Under the pieces are notes generated by a model, which was not told where the DNA came from, searched no databases, and saw only the letters and a program-made list of their open reading frames with translations. The position numbers were made by a program, and so were the translations under genes. From NCBI GenBank assembly GCA_028281575.1, contig JANQJP010000090.1, positions 124,001-188,000 of the forward strand: a stretch of 64,000 nucleotides of DNA, written 5' to 3'. The stretch comes from Cellvibrionaceae bacterium. GTDB lineage: Bacteria > Pseudomonadota > Gammaproteobacteria > Pseudomonadales > Cellvibrionaceae. This document shows, one piece after another, positions 41,255 through 49,428 of the stretch (positions within the stretch are counted from its first letter, which is position 1; every line of letters begins with the position of its first letter).

Positions 41255-42412
41255 CTAGTAGTTCATCGAGATAAAAAAGCGAATAATATTGGCGTCGAAA
41301 CTGTAAAACGGCTCGTTACCAAAACCGAACTCTTCACTATTTGCGGGTGTGTTTTCGCGAAAGTTTTTATAGTCAAAGGTGATCTGGTCCCAATATAAAT
41401 TGAGCGTCGTTTTATCCAAAAACGGAATCCAGCTTTGTTTTAGCTCATAGGTAAGGCCCAGGCCGATAGTGTTCGTCGTAAATTCGCTCATCTCTTTGTC
41501 GCGTGCGAGAAATTGCTGAGCATCTTCGAATGGGAAGAGATCGGAATAGAAATCAGCCTGTGTCTGGCTGTAAGCGCGGTATTTGGCTTCGACTATCCAC
41601 TGGTCGCCAAATGGATGCACGTAGCGAAGTTCGTAGTTATTGGCCTCAATTCCCCAACTGTCCAAAAACGTCCGGTACTCTAATCTCAGCGCTGCGCGAT
41701 AGGGGAGGTAGTACATGGTGCGCAGCGCAAACGCGTCGCTGTTGCGTGTGGTTGGATAAATTTCCGGTTGGGAGCCTATGCCACCGTCGCCAAGCGAATA
41801 GCGCACACTGCGATAGGGGTTGTTGAGGAAGCCGTCGTCAACAACCGTCTCTGCGTTAAACGAGAGGAGCCATTTGCGGGTGAGGACCTGTGTCAGCCCA
41901 AGGCCAAAGCGTTGATGCCGGGCTTCGCCTCGCTTAATGGTGTCCACAATAACTTGATCTTCGTAGATATTTTGGCGGACCTCATCGTTACCTTGAGCGT
42001 AATTCAACGTAAGTGTTGTCATGTCACCAAAAAACTCCTGGCTGACAGCAAAAGCATAACTGTTTGCTTCATAGTCGCGCTCAGAGCTATTGGTATAGCT
42101 TAAGCTCAATACTGTGCGGTCATTGAGATAGTCAAAGCCTGCGCTATGTTCGGTTCGCTCTTCCCGATAAAAAGTACTGCCTCTTGCCAAGAGGTCGATC
42201 GACGCACCAGAAATGTTATCAGCGTAGTGATTACCCCAAATGCTAACGGTGCCTTTAAATTCTTTTCGCACCAATACTGAGGGCCCATCAATCACAACGC
42301 CACCGCCGTCGTAGCGATGATAAAGAATATCGGTGCGATCCTCAGGCAATACAGCGGCGTTGACAATAGCCGAAGCCATAGCCAAAAAAAGCAGCGTAAT
42401 CGCGCGGATGAT
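41255..42412 (-). CDS. DUF3570 outer-membrane protein
   Basis: Predicted outer-membrane barrel of about 385 residues. Signal peptide IIRAITLLFLAMASAIVNA, then LPEDRTDILYHRYDGGG, typical of DUF3570, and many amphipathic strands to the end (FFISMNY). The start is unusual: the segment matching a signal peptide begins at ATC 42412 (or ATC 42409), with GGAG at 42418-42421 five to eight bases upstream, and no ATG, GTG or TTG lies there. The frame runs on to 42565, but that would overlap nearly all of the DUF4266 gene. The DUF4266-DUF3570 pairing is a known association. Confidence 0.78.
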   Translation of the reverse strand: MIRAITLLFLAMASAIVNAAVLPEDRTDILYHRYDGGGVVIDGPSVLVRKEFKGTVSIWGNHYADNISGASIDLLARGSTFYREERTEHSAGFDYLNDRTVLSLSYTNSSERDYEANSYAFAVSQEFFGDMTTLTLNYAQGNDEVRQNIYEDQVIVDTIKRGEARHQRFGLGLTQVLTRKWLLSFNAETVVDDGFLNNPYRSVRYSLGDGGIGSQPEIYPTTRNSDAFALRTMYYLPYRAALRLEYRTFLDSWGIEANNYELRYVHPFGDQWIVEAKYRAYSQTQADFYSDLFPFEDAQQFLARDKEMSEFTTNTIGLGLTYELKQSWIPFLDKTTLNLYWDQITFDYKNFRENTPANSEEFGFGNEPFYSFDANIIRFFISMNY

Positions 42413-42422
42413 CGAAGCTCCG

Positions 42423-42647
42423 CTAATTACAGCCACAGCCACCCCCGGCACTGCCTTCGGCACCCCGCGCGGCCTCACGGGCTTCGTACACGTGATTGAT
42501 GAAGCGAGTCGAGGCTGGATGTTGCTCGAATGCCATAATGGGGTCTGCCAAGATACCGCGCTCATAGGATTGCACCCAGGGCTTTATTGCGCATGAAGGC
42601 AAAACGGTGATGGCAAAAATAATCGTTAACGTTTTTAAGCGGAGCAT
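42423..42647 (-). CDS. DUF4266 small lipoprotein
   Basis: 74-residue lipoprotein, lipobox LPSC with Cys19, then IKPWVQSYERGILADPIM, the DUF4266 hallmark. The tail is rich in Gly and Ala and ends GGGCGCN, so two cysteines lie at the extreme C-terminus. It overlaps the TlpA-type gene by 13 bases and ends just before the DUF3570 gene. The thioredoxin neighbour suggests that the C-terminal pair is a redox or metal site; this is inference. Confidence 0.85.
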   Translation of the reverse strand: MLRLKTLTIIFAITVLPSCAIKPWVQSYERGILADPIMAFEQHPASTRFINHVYEAREAARGAEGSAGGGCGCN

Positions 42648-43129
42648 GCGCGTATTAACTCTTTTACTTTTGCAATATATTTTTTGTCGTCGCCGCGTGC
42701 CTTTTTGTAGCCGCGGTGAATTTCGTTTATGTTGCCGTCGCAGTCGACAAAGATTGACACAGGCATCCCACTATATTCTTTAAAACGATTGCGAACTTCC
42801 AGGTCGGGGTCATACACGATCGGAAAACTCACCGGTCGCTCTTTTAAAAATTCGCCGGCTTTCTCTTCGGTCAGATCGTTGTTAACACCGAGTATAACAA
42901 AGCCAGTTGCTGAGTAGCGTTGATAAATTTTTTCCAATACGGGCATTTCCTGTACACAAGGTCCGCACCATGAGGCCCAAAAGTTCAGCATAACCACTTG
43001 TCCGCGCAACTCAGACAAACGGATATTTTTTCCCTGGTTACTTTTTAGCGTAAAGTCTTGCATCTTTTCGCCAGCGTTTGCAGCGAACGAAAAACCTAGT
43101 AACGTGAAAATCAAAAACATTTTTTTCAT
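42635..43129 (-). CDS. TlpA/ResA-type periplasmic thioredoxin
   Basis: Exported thiol-disulfide protein of 164 residues. Signal peptide 1-19 (ending ANA), thioredoxin fold with NFWASWCGPCVQEMP (Cys55 and Cys58), and cis-Pro segment SGMPVSIFV. Such proteins reduce cytochrome c haem-site cysteines or other envelope thiols. It is embedded in an operon with a haem lipoprotein upstream and a Cys-tailed lipoprotein downstream, either of which could be its client. Confidence 0.92.
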   Translation of the reverse strand: MKKMFLIFTLLGFSFAANAGEKMQDFTLKSNQGKNIRLSELRGQVVMLNFWASWCGPCVQEMPVLEKIYQRYSATGFVILGVNNDLTEEKAGEFLKERPVSFPIVYDPDLEVRNRFKEYSGMPVSIFVDCDGNINEIHRGYKKARGDDKKYIAKVKELIRACSA

Positions 43130-43146
43130 CGGATTCAGCCTCTGGG

Positions 43147-43800
43147 TTAAAAATACAGGGATAGCCCCATATTAGCTTCAAGGTTTTGTATGGATTTATC
43201 GGCCCCGAGAATGTCGTGCGTAAATAAATGGTTGCGGAACCCTATGCGTAATGCAATCCAATCCGTTGGAAATATTCTAAAACCTGCACCGTAATTAAGG
43301 GTGAAATATTCGTTGTCTGCAAATTGTGTATTGCCGACACCGGCGATCACGTAGTAGCTCGTATTAAACGCGTGTTTGGCAATAAAAACTTCACCCGGTA
43401 ATAAGTTCAAGCCCAGGGATAAGTTGTAATAGGAGAGTTCACGTTGATCCTCAGTCAATAGGTTAGTTGAGCCGCTTAGTGTTTCAAAACTTGTTTCGCT
43501 TGTATTTGTTGTGCCGTAAGCCGCTTCTAAAAACCAGTCTTCAGAAATGTGATACGCCATGTGAACGCCATAAGAATTGTTCGTGCCAAAGTCTTCGACG
43601 CTCATTACCCCGGCCGTGAAACCCATTTCAAAATTTTCTGAATCGATTTTGCTTTCGTCGATTTTGCGCCGTTCAATATCGGGATTGATCACGCTATCGA
43701 GAATCGTCGCGTCGTCCTCCGATTCCTCTTCCTGTGCGACAAGTGGAAGACTTGCGCCTATTAGAAGAGTTAAAAAAAGACGCTGAAGCCAGCTTTCCAT
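43147..43800 (-). CDS. outer-membrane beta-barrel domain protein
   Basis: 217 residues with a signal peptide (1-22, LIGASLPLVAQ), an acidic segment (EEESEDD), and an eight-strand-like barrel ending MGLSLYF, a typical terminal Phe strand. It resembles the small barrel family found in marine and myxobacterial genomes. It overlaps the SH3b gene by 31 bases and is related to it in its C-terminal layout. Confidence 0.8.
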   Translation of the reverse strand: MESWLQRLFLTLLIGASLPLVAQEEESEDDATILDSVINPDIERRKIDESKIDSENFEMGFTAGVMSVEDFGTNNSYGVHMAYHISEDWFLEAAYGTTNTSETSFETLSGSTNLLTEDQRELSYYNLSLGLNLLPGEVFIAKHAFNTSYYVIAGVGNTQFADNEYFTLNYGAGFRIFPTDWIALRIGFRNHLFTHDILGADKSIQNLEANMGLSLYF

Positions 43801-44543
43801 TGGTGTACCTCTTCATTATCAGCGCGATTCGTCAGCACTGTATGGCTGTTGTATTCGGTGCGAATTAAAAAGTTTCGCGAAGCGTAAATAAAAAAACCGC
43901 CGCCGACAGTGACTACGCTGTCTTCGCGATCTTCAGTTTGCACAAGCCCTGAATTTGGAGACGTTTGCATTATCCCAGAGCCGAGAGTGAAAAAGGGTGA
44001 AATCCACCATTCTGGCCACGGCGTGTGCACAGCATTCGCGCTATAAAGTTTAATTGTAGAAAACTCACCAAAGGCCTGGGTAAACTCGAGTTCAGCTGAG
44101 ATATTGGGTGTCAGGTGATACGCGAGATACGTTGTTTGGGCTTCTGCACCCGAGAAATCGCCGGCGGAAACACCCAATTCCCAGTCGCGATCCTTGTAAG
44201 CTTGGCGACCGGGTCGTGAAAAATCGGCATATGAACCATCTTCAGCACGCGTATCAGTAAGTGCATCGCGTTTCACCCAACCGATAAGGCCGTTGTCAGT
44301 TTCAACTTTGTACCAGTCTGTTTGGCGTTTAAACACCCGCAGTGCTTCGCCTCGCTCCACCACATGAAAAACCGGGTAGCCGCGCCCGGGGCCGGTGTGC
44401 ATTTCTATATAGGGTTGAGTGACGTCGACGGTAACGCCCTCCTTTGCTGCGAAGGGGTTCCATGCATGGGCGGGCGTATTAACGACACAAAAAAACAGTG
44501 TTGCCAAGTTCAGCAATAATTTGTGGTTCAACGGCCAATTCAA
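43770..44543 (-). CDS. SH3b-domain envelope protein with barrel-like C-terminus
   Basis: 257 residues. Signal peptide about 1-27 (ending AHA), SH3b domain at about 38-95 (YIEMHTGPGRGYPVFHVVER, LIGWVKRDAL), then a beta-rich C-terminal domain ending KAGFSVFF like an outer-membrane barrel. SH3b domains often bind peptidoglycan, so this may link the barrel to the wall. The start is TTG 44543, as no ATG fits; GAG lies nearby upstream. Confidence 0.8.
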   Translation of the reverse strand: MNWPLNHKLLLNLATLFFCVVNTPAHAWNPFAAKEGVTVDVTQPYIEMHTGPGRGYPVFHVVERGEALRVFKRQTDWYKVETDNGLIGWVKRDALTDTRAEDGSYADFSRPGRQAYKDRDWELGVSAGDFSGAEAQTTYLAYHLTPNISAELEFTQAFGEFSTIKLYSANAVHTPWPEWWISPFFTLGSGIMQTSPNSGLVQTEDREDSVVTVGGGFFIYASRNFLIRTEYNSHTVLTNRADNEEVHQWKAGFSVFF

Positions 44544-44581
44544 GTGTATATCTCGATTAATTCCGGTTAACAGGACCTAGT

Positions 44582-47428
44582 TTAATCATCCAGCGGTGCA
44601 TCAAATGGATTGTTATAGTATTGGGCGCCTATATCGAGCCATTCAGATAATAATTTTAGCTCGGCTGGATTGAGATAGTCGTCGTGCGAAGCTCCCGGAG
44701 CAAAAATATTAAAAAAGGTTTGATTGTTCCGCGCGCCGGCAGAATTGAGATAGGCGTCGCGAGGTGCAACTGTAACAAGAATCGGTATTGGATTGCCATC
44801 TTCGAGTATGAGGTTGCCCTCATCGTCGCGCAAAAATATTACGTTGCCATCTGCGTCACGCGCAGGTTCTGTTTCGTCGACAAGCACGCCATCGACAACT
44901 TCTTGGGGAATGTCTTGAAAAAATAGCTCTGCGTAAGAGGTAAGAAAGTCATTCTGCGTATCCGATTGTTGATTGGTAAGCTCGAGCTGGCCCGCGGGCA
45001 CTTGTGCGTCGCCCATACCATCAACACGGTTGTGACAAGAAGTACATGTTTGATCCTCGATCAGCATGCCACCCCCGTCAAATTGCTGTCTATCAACTTC
45101 CCAAATGGGTTGAATGTGGTCGATGTAATTAATCACTATGCGGCACAGGCTGCTCCAGTTCGCCTGGCAGGCCGCCGAGACAGGAGGTGTCGCGGATGCG
45201 AGGTCGGCATAACTAAGGTCGAAAGCGGCGGCTTTTGCGGTTACCGATTCGTCGGTCCACTCATCTACAAATTCGATGTTTACGGAAAGCGGGCGCACAC
45301 CATTCATGCGCGAGTAGTATTCTGCCATTGTCTCGCCATTTTCCGGTGCCGGGTGTGCGGTGTTGAACTCGTCGAGAAGTACGGTATTTGGGAACGGCGC
45401 ACCGCCGAGGGCTCCCGCGTAAGAGGAAGGCTCCTCTGCAGCGAGACGGCCATGAGGTAGTTCATTATCGCGTGCATGGCATCCGCCACATTCGCGTGTC
45501 TCACCCGCCTTCACCGTCAGCCAGTTTTGATGGCGGTCGCCAAGATAGCCCGGCACGCGACGGCCGTTCGCATCGAGTATGGAAAAGGTAAAAGCGACAT
45601 CCGCTGGCACTTGGAATTTAGCTGAACCATCTGGTTCTATGGGCACGTAACCGAGGATGTCTTTCATTTGGCCGCCAGAACGGCCAAAGGCACTGTTGTC
45701 AAAATCGTAGACGTCGTCATCTGGCATTGATACGGCTTTTAGCACGCGAATAAAACGTGTCGGGCGCTGTGTCGGCGCTGTTTGAAGCGGGTCTGACATG
45801 GAATCAATACCATTGGCCGTGTTGTCGATGCCATGGAAATCATAAATGCTGCGTATATGCACAACGCCGACATCTGCATCGATAAGTGCTTGTTGCGCCT
45901 CGCTGACTGGCGGCGGGACAAAAAAGTTCGGTGTGAGGCGCGACTCAAATACAACAACTTCGGTATACATCATGTCTTCATCAGCAAGCACAACCGGGCT
46001 TTGCGTGCCGTTGGCAATGTCGAAGGTCCAGATACCATATGTTGGCGGTGCAGCTGAGATATTGCCCGCAGTGATAATATCGCCGCTGCAAGGGAAGGTA
46101 CCAATTTCGTCTGCGTCGGGAATGATTGCGGCTTCGCCTTCAGCGAGCACGTTGCCGCTTCGGTTAACCAATTCACCTCTGTCGTTAACCAGTTCGCCAT
46201 TGTCGCTGACATAAATACCCAACCGAATACCATTTGCGAGACATGCGCTCCAACTCGCCATCAAGCGGCCGGTGCCATCAAACAGAGGGTAGCTTGAGCT
46301 AAAGTAACCACTTGGCGACACGCTGTCGTCAGTAAAGACAATACCCGATGATGCGCTCACCTGTGCTGGTCCGGGGAGGCTGCTGCCGCTGACCGGCTGA
46401 TTAATTTCACTAAAATTAACCGGGTCGATCAGCACCATGTCCCCGCCCTGGCTTAAAGATTCGCGCAGGCGCAATGACGCAAGCAGGCGTCCATCGGGAG
46501 TCTGGATCGGGTCTATAAATGCGGCTTCGCTATCGTTTGAGCCGGTATCCTGGCTGTGATAGCCGTAGTAAAGCGCCGTTTCACTTCCGTCGGGCAGCGT
46601 CTTGTAAATGCTGACGCGATTGTGGTTGCCGCCGACATAGTTATCCCAGCGCAGAAACACGATTGAACCATCAGCCAATACGGTTGGTGCCAGATCGTGG
46701 CTCTGATTATAGGTAATTTGTTCTATATTCGTGCCGTCCTCGTCCATGGTGTGCAGGACAAAGGTTTCCTGATCGTCATCACCTTCGGTGAGTGGAGCGA
46801 ACTGCGGTTTATTTTCGTCGAGCAAAATGGCTTTTGAGCGCGGTTGGCGCGTCGATGAGAAAACAATGCGCCCATCAGACAAGTAATGAGGATCGATATC
46901 GTGACCAGACTCGGCAACAAGATCAGACACAATAATACGCCTGAGCTCAGACGTTTCCCGATCGTATTCCCAGATGTTCCAGGTTGGCTGTTCATCTTCG
47001 TCCGCGTTCTCAATTTCGGGAGCGCGCATTGAGAAAAGCAGCTTCATACCATCGTAAGATGCAGAAAGATCTTTGACGTCATAAAGCGGCATTGGTGTGT
47101 CGGGGCCGGCATCCGGTTCGATAAAAACACTGTCTGTGAGCACGACTTCTGCAGCGGGTACTGAGGCACGATCTTTAAAAATGAGTCTTGCCCCCGGTTT
47201 GAATGCGGCGGGTTCGAGCACCGCATCGGCAATAATATTGCCGTCTTCGTTGCGTGGAATTGGGCGCTCAATAAAAGCGATTGGAAAGTCGACAACCACC
47301 GGGTCAGGCTCTTGTGAACCTGCAGTACCAGTATTTGTACCACTGCTCGCATCACATCCCAATAATGTGGCGACCGCTCCACCAGCACAGATGATTTTTA
47401 CCAGTGAGAATATTTGCATCTTGATCAT
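44582..47428 (-). CDS. haem-binding beta-propeller lipoprotein (HzsA-related architecture)
   Basis: Large lipoprotein of about 948 residues. Lipobox LLGC near residue 25, then a WD40/PD40-like propeller (repeats such as LSASYDGMKLLFSMRAPE and LSDGRIVFSSTR). Two c-type haem motifs follow: CGGCH (45476-45490, residue about 647) and CTSCH (45032-45046, residue about 795). This order resembles the hydrazine synthase alpha subunit family, but that does not imply hydrazine chemistry. ATG 47428 is chosen; GTG 47449 is possible. First gene of the leftward operon. Confidence 0.82.
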   Translation of the reverse strand: MIKMQIFSLVKIICAGGAVATLLGCDASSGTNTGTAGSQEPDPVVVDFPIAFIERPIPRNEDGNIIADAVLEPAAFKPGARLIFKDRASVPAAEVVLTDSVFIEPDAGPDTPMPLYDVKDLSASYDGMKLLFSMRAPEIENADEDEQPTWNIWEYDRETSELRRIIVSDLVAESGHDIDPHYLSDGRIVFSSTRQPRSKAILLDENKPQFAPLTEGDDDQETFVLHTMDEDGTNIEQITYNQSHDLAPTVLADGSIVFLRWDNYVGGNHNRVSIYKTLPDGSETALYYGYHSQDTGSNDSEAAFIDPIQTPDGRLLASLRLRESLSQGGDMVLIDPVNFSEINQPVSGSSLPGPAQVSASSGIVFTDDSVSPSGYFSSSYPLFDGTGRLMASWSACLANGIRLGIYVSDNGELVNDRGELVNRSGNVLAEGEAAIIPDADEIGTFPCSGDIITAGNISAAPPTYGIWTFDIANGTQSPVVLADEDMMYTEVVVFESRLTPNFFVPPPVSEAQQALIDADVGVVHIRSIYDFHGIDNTANGIDSMSDPLQTAPTQRPTRFIRVLKAVSMPDDDVYDFDNSAFGRSGGQMKDILGYVPIEPDGSAKFQVPADVAFTFSILDANGRRVPGYLGDRHQNWLTVKAGETRECGGCHARDNELPHGRLAAEEPSSYAGALGGAPFPNTVLLDEFNTAHPAPENGETMAEYYSRMNGVRPLSVNIEFVDEWTDESVTAKAAAFDLSYADLASATPPVSAACQANWSSLCRIVINYIDHIQPIWEVDRQQFDGGGMLIEDQTCTSCHNRVDGMGDAQVPAGQLELTNQQSDTQNDFLTSYAELFFQDIPQEVVDGVLVDETEPARDADGNVIFLRDDEGNLILEDGNPIPILVTVAPRDAYLNSAGARNNQTFFNIFAPGASHDDYLNPAELKLLSEWLDIGAQYYNNPFDAPLDD

Positions 47429-48196
47429 TGTTATCACTTTGCGTGACACGCTTTAGTAGTTGCCTGTCATTTTGCGGGCTTTTTTTAAACTATTCCGTCG
47501 ATCCAGTCACGAACTTATTTCAAAAAAACAATACGTAAGTCTAAATCTATACTTCAATTACAGCACTAATTATTTGTTATCAAAGGTTGTGCCGGATCAG
47601 TTCACTTTTTCATCGCCGGTAAAAGTGTGAACTATCTTCAAAAAAACTTTGTGATTTTTAGTGAACACTTTATTTGGTCTATTTATTGGATTCAGAAATA
47701 AAACTCAGCACTCGAGCAGTTTAAGTTTAGTTGGGATCTCAGTGCATGTACGAAGAATTTGCCGCTTATCGGAAAAGCGGCGTGATTTACGCAAAGCGTG
47801 GAACACTTCTCATGCGGTATATAATGTTTTTTTGCATAATTATTGACGTGAGCGGAACAAAAATTTGACAGGTTTCTCAGTTTAAAAAAAGCGTGTGCAG
47901 CTCTTCACGTTTTTTGAGTTGGCGGAACAGAAAGTGCCTAAGCAGTTATTGTTATTTTGGAAAGGCAACATTGATATAGCTAAATATTAGCTCTTTTTAA
48001 ATTAACCTGATTGTTTGGTCTTAAACTTTCAAAAAAAAAATTTGCAATGAAATGATCAGTTTTTTTTATCGCGAAGTGTTATTTGGTTAAAGGTTTTTTT
48101 GTTGATCAGATGACAAAAATTGGCGCTGATGGGCAAAAATGAGAAGTCGCTCCATATGAACCGATCTTAACTGGTCCTTATAAAAAAGGTTTCAAG
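47429..48196. promoter_or_regulatory. divergent control region of the two redox operons
   Basis: 768 bp, AT-rich with A and T tracts, between the leftward haem lipoprotein operon and the rightward cytochrome operon. It contains an inverted repeat GTTCAC (47600-47605) / GTGAAC (47627-47632) with internal CTTTTT/AAAAG symmetry, and a nearby TAGTGAACAC at about 47658. These are candidate regulator sites, perhaps for the LytTR protein encoded at 54 kb. A 61-codon frame at 47661 has no coding support. Confidence 0.45.
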
Positions 48197-49426
48197 ATGA
48201 AGATGTTGAAAAAAATGATTCTCACAGGTATTGCCATTTATGTGGGAAGTATGGCGTCGGCGCACGCTGGGTCATTGGAGCAGGCGAAACGCATCCACGA
48301 CCGATTGGCCGGCGTGCCACCTGATGAAGAAGTCCTGGTCCTGATGATGCAGGATATTGATGGCGGGAACCCGCTGACGGCTGCTGGAAGAGCCATGGAG
48401 AATGATGGTTTTTACAATGTCACCATTAAAAACTGGGCGGCGCCTTGGACAAATCGTGATTTCGATGTTTTTGTGCCACTAAACGACTATATCGCGACAG
48501 TCGTGGGTTTGGTGCGTGATAGTGACCAAATTGATTTTAGAGAAATGCTTTACGGTGATCACCTATATGTCGCCGATCCCGCACTAGGTTTGGATGCTTA
48601 TGAAAATGATAATAACGATCATTACGAGCAGTTAGAGGAAGGTGGTTATAGCCTGAAAGACAGCCTCGTATATCGTTCCCAATCTTCGGTCACGGGCCTG
48701 CCTTCAGATGCAACAGCAGGTGTTATCACCAGCCGCGCTGCGGCCAAAGCCTTTTTTATTGCCGGCACTAATCGCGCGAATTTTCGTTTCACTTTAGTCA
48801 ATCATCTATGTATGGATTTAGAACAGGTCCACGATGTTAACCGTGTGCCTGATCGTATCCGACAGGATGTGTCGCGCAGTCCGGGTGGTGATTCGCGGGT
48901 GTTTCTAAACACGTGCATCGGTTGCCATTCCGGTATGGACCCTATGGCACAGGCATTTGCCTACTACGACTATATTTTCGATGAGACGGACGACCCGCTC
49001 GGTGAGCGTGGAAGTATTGAATACAACACAGGCCCTGACGATATAACCGGCATTCGGGTCCAACCCAAGTACTTTAATAATGATGCGACTTTTCCCGCGG
49101 GTTTTCGCACGGCCGATGATAGTTGGGTAAATTATTGGCGCCAAGGACAAAATTCCGTTTTAGGTTGGGATAGCACTCTGCCTGGCCAAGGTGGCGGTGT
49201 AGATGCAACACAGGGCGCTGCAAGTTCCATGTTGCAAGAGTTGGCGCACAGCCAGGCTTTCGCTTCCTGCCAGGTGAATAAAGTCTTTAAAACGGTGTGT
49301 CTGCGCGAACCGCAGGATCAAGCGGACCTCGATCAAATCAGTGCCATGCTTACCAGTTTCTCCAGCGGCGGTTACAACATCAAAGATGTGTTCGCCGAGT
49401 CAGCAGTCTATTGCTCAGGAAATTAA
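48197..49426 (+). CDS. periplasmic monohaem c-type cytochrome-like protein
   Basis: 409 residues with a signal peptide (about 1-25, ending AHA). One c-type motif CIGCH at residues 240-244, in the context RVFLNTCIGCHSGMDPMAQ, which recalls planctomycete-type cytochrome proteins (DUF1588 style). Other cysteines (CMDLEQ, CQVNKVFKTVC, CSGN) may form disulfides. First gene of the rightward operon; AAAAGGT precedes the ATG. Partner and substrate unknown. Confidence 0.8.
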   Translation: MKMLKKMILTGIAIYVGSMASAHAGSLEQAKRIHDRLAGVPPDEEVLVLMMQDIDGGNPLTAAGRAMENDGFYNVTIKNWAAPWTNRDFDVFVPLNDYIATVVGLVRDSDQIDFREMLYGDHLYVADPALGLDAYENDNNDHYEQLEEGGYSLKDSLVYRSQSSVTGLPSDATAGVITSRAAAKAFFIAGTNRANFRFTLVNHLCMDLEQVHDVNRVPDRIRQDVSRSPGGDSRVFLNTCIGCHSGMDPMAQAFAYYDYIFDETDDPLGERGSIEYNTGPDDITGIRVQPKYFNNDATFPAGFRTADDSWVNYWRQGQNSVLGWDSTLPGQGGGVDATQGAASSMLQELAHSQAFASCQVNKVFKTVCLREPQDQADLDQISAMLTSFSSGGYNIKDVFAESAVYCSGN

Positions 49427-49428
49427 TT

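Noticed and set aside
42413-42565. Long N-terminal extension of the DUF3570 protein
   Set aside because: It would overlap most of the DUF4266 gene in another frame and puts about 50 residues before a clear signal peptide.
44582-47428. Hydrazine synthase (anammox) function
   Set aside because: Only the propeller and haem layout are shared; no other anammox gene is present and the host is a gammaproteobacterium.
47661-47846. 61-codon ORF in the divergent control region
   Set aside because: No ribosome site, odd composition, and lies in AT-rich regulatory DNA.
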